Shown here piece after piece: positions 5,161 through 7,835 of a DNA stretch of 7,835 nucleotides. The position numbers and the translations under genes were made by a program. Every line of letters begins with the position of its first letter. The first letter of the stretch is position 1. This stretch comes from Candidatus Nitrosopumilus sp. (GTDB taxonomy: Archaea; Thermoproteota; Nitrososphaeria; Nitrososphaerales; Nitrosopumilaceae). The notes beneath the pieces were generated by a model. It ran no database searches and was not told the DNA's origin. It worked only from the letters and a program-made list of their open reading frames with translations. The stretch is taken from the NCBI GenBank assembly GCA_018674605.1, contig JABGZU010000099.1:1-7835 (forward strand), in the 5' to 3' direction.

Positions 5161-5679
5161 TTATTTTACAGTAACAACACCCGTTCTCCAAGGGTGTAGT
5201 GAACAATAGTAATTGTAAACACCTTCTTCAGTAAATGTAAATTCAAATCGCTCTCCTGTTGTTAATGGAGCACTGTTAAACAATCCAATAATATTTCCAA
5301 ATTCATCTTGACTTTGTATTGTATGAAGTACAGCATCTTCATTTACCCATTGAACTGTAGTATTGGAAGTTACTTCAAGATTTAATGGTAAATAAAATGA
5401 ATTACCAGAGACATTAAAATTTCCATTAGGAATTATGATTTCAAAAATTTGATCTTGAATAGGTTTATCATCAGTTTCTAATATTATGATATTATTTTCA
5501 ATTAGAAATTTAATTGAATTTAAAAATTCAGTCTCAGTAATTTCCCCTTGCCCATACCATAATGCGTTATTTTTTATCCAACTAGGAACATTTTCAGCAT
5601 TTGCAAAATTTGCAGAAGCAGATACTAAAATTATGACAGATATGGAAATTGTAGATATTTTTAAAGTTAGATGATTCAT
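5161..5679 (-). CDS. secreted plastocyanin/cupredoxin-like protein, axial Met replaced
   Basis: 172 residues from ATG 5677-5679. Signal peptide 1-28 (hydrophobic core, cleavage after ANA28) places it outside the membrane. Residues 31-67 (VPSWIKNNALWYG... NSIKFLIENNIIIL) are the short helical lead-in domain common on secreted thaumarchaeal copper proteins. Residues about 78-172 form the cupredoxin: H119 (AVLHTI) and the C-terminal loop YYCSLHPWRTG with C159 and H162. These supply the His-Cys-His of a type 1 copper site. The position where a Met ligand is common in this loop (CxxHPxM) is Arg165 (codon AGA). Such proteins carry electrons in the copper-based chains of ammonia oxidisers (family knowledge). 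A TATATTT box (5703-5710 region) at about -27 supports a leaderless start. It is divergent from a winged-helix regulator across 98 nt. Confidence 0.9.
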   Translation of the reverse strand: MNHLTLKISTISISVIILVSASANFANAENVPSWIKNNALWYGQGEITETEFLNSIKFLIENNIIILETDDKPIQDQIFEIIIPNGNFNVSGNSFYLPLNLEVTSNTTVQWVNEDAVLHTIQSQDEFGNIIGLFNSAPLTTGERFEFTFTEEGVYNYYCSLHPWRTGVVTVK

Positions 5680-5702
5680 GTTACTGGTTAAGGATTAATT
5701 GG

Positions 5703-5710
5703 AAATATAA
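5703..5710 (-). promoter_or_regulatory. TATA box of the cupredoxin gene
   Basis: The minus strand reads TTATATTT, centred about 27 nt upstream of the ATG at 5679. Confidence 0.55.
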
Positions 5711-5722
5711 CAAATATGATTT

Positions 5723-5740
5723 CATTGCAAGACATTGCAA
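5723..5740. promoter_or_regulatory. candidate operator: two CATTGCAA boxes 10 bp apart
   Basis: CATTGCAA at 5723-5730 is repeated exactly at 5733-5740, so the start-to-start distance is 10 bp, about one helical turn. The pair is bracketed by the cupredoxin TATA box (12 bp to the left) and the regulator's TTATAA box (9 bp to the right), a natural position for control of both divergent genes by the regulator. Confidence 0.5.
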
Positions 5741-5749
5741 ACAGTAGTG

Positions 5750-5755
5750 TTATAA
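5750..5755 (+). promoter_or_regulatory. TATA box of the winged-helix gene at 5778
   Basis: TTATAA is centred about 25 nt upstream of the GTG at 5778. It supports GTG as a leaderless start codon. Confidence 0.55.
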
Positions 5756-5777
5756 CAAATTTAGACAAATTTTCTAC

Positions 5778-6128
5778 GTGCAAGAATTAATTCAAACACG
5801 AGAAATAACTACAGAAACAAGAAAACAGACAATTATAGAATGTATTGCAGACAAGTACGCTAAACAGATTTTAAAAAATACAATTAATGAACCAAAATCA
5901 GCATTAAAAATATCAAGTGAGGAAGGCATTCCGTTAAGTACAGTGTATAGAAAATTACAGAAACTACATGATGGGAAATTATTGGCAGTTTCAGGCTCCA
6001 TTAACCGAGATGGTAAGCGATATTTTCTATATATGAGTAAAATTAAGGAAGTTTCAATTCATTGTGATTTGGGAGAGCCATCAGTTGAATGTGTTTTAAA
6101 TGATAGATTACAACAATACGTCGATTAA
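5778..6128 (+). CDS. winged-helix transcriptional regulator beside the cupredoxin gene
   Basis: 116 residues from GTG 5778. The start is supported by the TATA box at about -25; the first internal ATG is far too late. Residues 22-33 (CIADKYAKQILK) and 38-50 (EPKSALKISSEEG) form the first helices, followed by the recognition helix at 51-69 (IPLSTVYRKLQKLHDGKLL). The wing is at 71-86 (VSGSINRDGKRYFLYM). The pattern 'KPxSAxxIS...IPxSTVYRxLxxLxxxxLL' is a familiar thaumarchaeal ArsR-like regulator type. The C-terminal tail carries C96 (SIHCDLGE) and C105 (VECVL), with H95, which could sense metal or redox state; this is inference. Its divergent placement and the CATTGCAA repeat suggest that it regulates the cupredoxin gene. 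A gap of 34 nt leads to the ribbon-helix-helix gene on the same strand. Confidence 0.83.
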   Translation: MQELIQTREITTETRKQTIIECIADKYAKQILKNTINEPKSALKISSEEGIPLSTVYRKLQKLHDGKLLAVSGSINRDGKRYFLYMSKIKEVSIHCDLGEPSVECVLNDRLQQYVD

Positions 6129-6162
6129 TATCCTCAAATGTTAAATTATAATTACTAGAAAT

Positions 6163-6750
6163 ATGGACACTTCAAAAAGACAAACACATGTTACAAAAAA
6201 AGACCCTACAAGAAGCATCACGTATAGATTATCTGAAAAATTAATCAGTGAACTTGAAACTGAGGCAAACCAAAAAGGAATATCTCAAAATGTTCTAGTA
6301 AAACAGATTTTAGAAAAATACATTCAATGGGATAGATTTTCACAAAAGATGGGATTGATTCCAGTCCCCATAAGCATGTTGCAATTATTTGGAGATGATT
6401 TAGACGGACAAGATATTGATGAAATAATTAATCTAATTTTTCCAACCATCAAAGATACCGTAATGTTCATCAAAGGAGGTTATGATTTAAAACGATGTAT
6501 TGAAACTTTAGAAGATTACATGCGAGCATCAGGAATGAATTCTGATCATAGAGTTAATGGAAATATTCATTCATTTATCATTCAACATGATTTGGGTTCA
6601 AAATGGTCTGTATTTACTGAACAATTACTAAAACAAGTGTTTAGAAGTTTTTTGCCAGACAAAGAATTAGATTTTCAAACCACAGATTCCACAGTAATCT
6701 TAAAGGTATCACTAGGTACTGATTTTGATGAACATGATTTTCAAAGTTGA
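6163..6750 (+). CDS. ribbon-helix-helix protein with unknown C-terminal domain
   Basis: 195 residues from ATG 6163. Residues 17-54 (RSITYRLSEKLISELETEAN followed by QKGISQNVLVKQILEKYI) match a ribbon-helix-helix DNA-binding module: a short basic strand, helix, 'KGIS' turn, second helix. A mixed domain of about 140 residues follows (55-195), containing LIFPTIKDTVMFIKGGYDL at 91-109 and a terminal strand STVILKVSLGTDF. I recognise this layout as recurrent in thaumarchaeal genomes but cannot name a function for the C-terminal domain; a ligand- or partner-binding role is likely by analogy with other two-domain regulators. No convincing TATA box lies at -26: the best candidate, TTAAATT at 6141-6147, is too close. 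Transcription from the upstream regulator, with a 34-nt gap, is therefore plausible. The CBS gene follows after 44 nt. Confidence 0.75.
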   Translation: MDTSKRQTHVTKKDPTRSITYRLSEKLISELETEANQKGISQNVLVKQILEKYIQWDRFSQKMGLIPVPISMLQLFGDDLDGQDIDEIINLIFPTIKDTVMFIKGGYDLKRCIETLEDYMRASGMNSDHRVNGNIHSFIIQHDLGSKWSVFTEQLLKQVFRSFLPDKELDFQTTDSTVILKVSLGTDFDEHDFQS

Positions 6751-6794
6751 AATTCATTTAACCCATTGAAATAGAGCTAAGAAAAATAAAATTA

Positions 6795-7178
6795 ATGGAA
6801 TTTAATTCTCAACGTTCAATTAAAAAAATTAAAGAAGTTATGAATACCACAACTATTTCTTTAGAATCAACTGCAACTGCATCAGATGCAGCCAAATTAA
6901 TGGAAACAAGTAAGGTAAAAGCAATAGTAGTAGTTGAAAAAAATAAATTAATTGGAATAGTTACAGATAGAGATTATACAATAAAAATTGGTTCTCACGC
7001 ATATCCAATTGACACTCCAATTAGTAGGCTGATGAGTTGCCCTTTAATTTCAATTGAAGAGGACTGTGAAATATCAACTGCACTTGAATTAATGGAGAAA
7101 AATAAAATTAACAAATTACCTGTAACGTCAAATGAAAAAATTACAGGTATGGTTAGTATGAGTGATCTTATTGTTTAA
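6795..7178 (+). CDS. tandem CBS-domain protein
   Basis: 127 residues from ATG 6795, essentially two CBS domains. CBS1 covers about 13-64 (KEVMNTTTISLESTATASDA... AIVVVEKNKLIGIVTDRDYT), with the conserved GIVTDRD at 54-60. CBS2 covers about 77-127 (ISRLMSCPLISIEEDCEIST... KINKLPVTSNEKITGMVSMSDLI), ending in GMVSMSDLI at 118-126. By family knowledge such pairs form a Bateman module that binds adenine nucleotides or similar ligands and signals energy or metabolic state; a stand-alone module normally acts on a partner protein. No fused effector domain is present, and the protein is cytoplasmic. The start lacks a strong TATA box at -26, so it may be read from the upstream ribbon-helix-helix gene (44-nt gap). 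Confidence 0.92.
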   Translation: MEFNSQRSIKKIKEVMNTTTISLESTATASDAAKLMETSKVKAIVVVEKNKLIGIVTDRDYTIKIGSHAYPIDTPISRLMSCPLISIEEDCEISTALELMEKNKINKLPVTSNEKITGMVSMSDLIV

Positions 7179-7186
7179 TTTTAGTA

Positions 7187-7206
7187 ATTTTCAAAGATGA
7201 AAAACA
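7187..7206 (+). repeat. 20-nt direct repeat, copy 1
   Basis: ATTTTCAAAGATGAAAAACA begins 9 nt after the CBS gene stop. An exact second copy lies at 7568-7587, and a shorter related sequence (ATTTTCAAAGTTGAAA) spans the stop of the ribbon-helix-helix gene at 6737-6752. Each has imperfect dyad symmetry (TTTTC...GAAAA). Confidence 0.65.
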
Positions 7207-7335
7207 TATTGTAATTTTTAATGTTTAATTCAACAAAACAAACAACAGCCTAATTTTAGCATCCACATGCAAAAAAGGTTGTTTTTCCCATGAAAATAGG
7301 GATTAAACATCTCTATTTTCTATTTAATCTAAAAG
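7207..7335. other. intergenic region with 8-bp inverted repeat (possible terminator)
   Basis: This is 129 nt between the CBS gene and the convergent Cys-rich gene. GAAAATAG (7292-7299) and CTATTTTC (7313-7320) form a perfect 8-bp stem with a 13-nt loop, lying just past the stop of the minus-strand gene and flanked by T-rich sequence. It could serve as a bidirectional 3' signal. Only very short reading frames occur here. Confidence 0.35.
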
Positions 7336-7527
7336 TTATTCTTCAGGTTCAACCACTATAGATTCTAAAGTTTCAACTCTCCAGATCTTATTTGTATCTA
7401 ATTGTCTCAAATTAGATTTTAATGAATTTGTGTGATTTCCATTCAAACAAGAATCACAAACTGCAGTGACTAGTAGAGATGTTTTATTACAATTACATTT
7501 GTTACACATACATCCAATTCCATTCAC
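7336..7527 (-). CDS. small cysteine-rich putative metal-binding protein
   Basis: 63 residues if read from GTG 7525-7527, which has a TTATTATTT box (about 7547-7555) centred 24 nt upstream. Alternatives are ATG 7507-7509 (57 residues) and TTG 7573-7575 (79 residues); the TTG also has a TATA box at the right distance, so the start is uncertain. Six Cys cluster in the N-terminal half: C6-x-C8-x2-C11-x-C13 (CMCNKCNC), then C24-x2-C27 (VCDSC), with a nearby His (H32). This spacing suits zinc or a small metal cluster, by inference from composition. The C-terminal half (NSLKSNLRQLDTNKIWRVET and the acidic tail VVEPEE) is unrecognised. There is no signal peptide with the GTG start. Confidence 0.65.
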   Translation of the reverse strand: MNGIGCMCNKCNCNKTSLLVTAVCDSCLNGNHTNSLKSNLRQLDTNKIWRVETLESIVVEPEE

Positions 7528-7567
7528 TCTTTGTAACAATTTTGAGAAATAATAACTAAGATAGTTG

Positions 7568-7587
7568 ATTTTCAAAGATGAAAAACA
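7568..7587 (+). repeat. 20-nt direct repeat, copy 2
   Basis: Exact copy of 7187-7206, 381 bp away in the same orientation. On the minus strand it overlaps the possible TTG start (7573-7575) of the Cys-rich gene and its would-be leader, so the two copies bracket that gene. Confidence 0.65.
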
Positions 7588-7592
7588 ACGAG

Positions 7593-7604
7593 ATAAATTA
7601 TAAT
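7593..7604. promoter_or_regulatory. near-symmetric TATA element between divergent genes
   Basis: ATAAATTATAAT around 7593-7604 reads as a TATA box on both strands. Its centre near 7600 is 26 nt upstream of ATG 7626 (+) and about 25 nt upstream of TTG 7575 (-). Assignment to the plus-strand gene is the safer reading. Confidence 0.45.
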
Positions 7605-7625
7605 CATTTTTGAATAAAATTATTC

Positions 7626-7835
7626 ATGAAAATTTCAGATTTAATAAATAAAGAAAAAATACCAACATCAATTCGAGCATACATAATTTACAAAAATAAA
7701 CATTATTTTGTTTGTGATGGTAAACTTGAAAATGGATTTGACTCAAAACAAAAAATTGAAAAAACCAGAGATAGTGTTTTATCCAAATTCTCTAAAATGT
7801 CATTTCTATTTGATGAAATTATTAGATTAAGAATT
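7626..7835 (+). CDS. N-terminal part of an unrecognised protein (runs off the window)
   Basis: ATG 7626 opens a frame with no stop through the last base, giving 70 residues. It begins MKISDLINKEKIPTSIRAYI, continues with 'IYKNKHYFVCDGKLENGFDSK', and ends in a helical segment 'VLSKFSKMSFLFDEIIRLRI'. A strong TATA-like AAATTATAA at 7596-7604 sits at -26, the leaderless spacing seen throughout the window, which supports the start. The sequence has ordinary globular character: no signal peptide, and one Cys in the 70 residues. I do not recognise the family from this fragment. Confidence 0.65.
   Translation, partial: MKISDLINKEKIPTSIRAYIIYKNKHYFVCDGKLENGFDSKQKIEKTRDSVLSKFSKMSFLFDEIIRLRI

Noticed and set aside
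5486..6001. Antisense frames over the cupredoxin signal-peptide region (5486-5674) and the adjacent regulator (5792-6001)
   Set aside because: Both lie opposite recognised domains and lack independent support.
7223..7309. Short minus-strand frames (about 26 and 11 codons, the latter ending in ACGC) between the CBS and Cys-rich genes
   Set aside because: No TATA box at the leaderless distance that I can defend, and no coherent membrane or metal-binding pattern; too short without comparative data.
1..7835. CRISPR array, transposon, tRNA or rRNA
   Set aside because: No regularly spaced repeats, no transposase-like frame, no cloverleaf and no rRNA-like segment were found on either strand.

Overview
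The window is AT-rich and looks like a chromosome segment of a marine ammonia-oxidising archaeon of the Nitrosopumilus type (Thaumarchaeota/Nitrososphaerota). This is an inference from three things: (i) the protein families, including a plastocyanin-like protein carrying the thaumarchaeal 'VPSWIKNNALWYG' lead-in domain, a DUF3179 protein, and small winged-helix, ribbon-helix-helix and CBS proteins typical of that group; (ii) compact genes with a TATA-like box centred about 24-27 nt upstream of the start codon and no Shine-Dalgarno, i.e. apparently leaderless transcripts; (iii) very low GC. No rRNA, tRNA, CRISPR array, transposase or phage gene is visible.

Layout. 1-336: the 3' end of purK. 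337-466: AT-rich spacer between convergent genes. 467-1666 (-): secreted protein made of two copies of one beta-rich domain, divergent from a winged-helix regulator (1751-2137, +). 2134-2322 (-): small Lys/Arg-rich protein, converging on the regulator. 2426-2572 (+): a 48-residue Cys-rich miniprotein. 2632-3735 and 3732-4232 (+): a DUF3179 protein overlapping a four-helix membrane protein with a GCCGWW motif. 4300-4380 (-): a 26-residue membrane miniprotein with its own TATA box. 4512-4721 (+) and 4725-4973 (-): two convergent Cys-rich zinc-ribbon-like proteins. 4974-5160: intergenic, with a perfect 10-bp inverted repeat 40 nt apart. 5161-5679 (-): cupredoxin, divergent from a winged-helix regulator (5778-6128, +), followed by a ribbon-helix-helix protein (6163-6750) and a two-CBS-domain protein (6795-7178). 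7336-7527 (-): another Cys-rich small protein, divergent from a truncated gene of unknown function that runs off the right edge (7626-7835).

The main non-coding result is shared promoter architecture. The sequence ATTTGGGAAT occurs exactly three times, each time exactly 4 nt upstream of a TATA box (TTTAATA or TTAAATA) and in the orientation of the gene served: the duplicated-domain secreted protein, the Cys-rich miniprotein, and the DUF3179/GCCG-membrane operon. These may form one local regulon, with the winged-helix protein beside the first site as a candidate regulator. A second motif, TGCAGTGCA, sits 38-42 nt upstream of both convergent zinc-ribbon genes. A third candidate operator, two CATTGCAA boxes 10 bp apart, lies between the cupredoxin and its divergent regulator.

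Taken together, the window reads as an accessory neighbourhood of secreted or membrane proteins, Cys-rich metal-binding miniproteins and small regulators. A role in metal or redox homeostasis would fit, but that is inference and no substrate can be read from the sequence.
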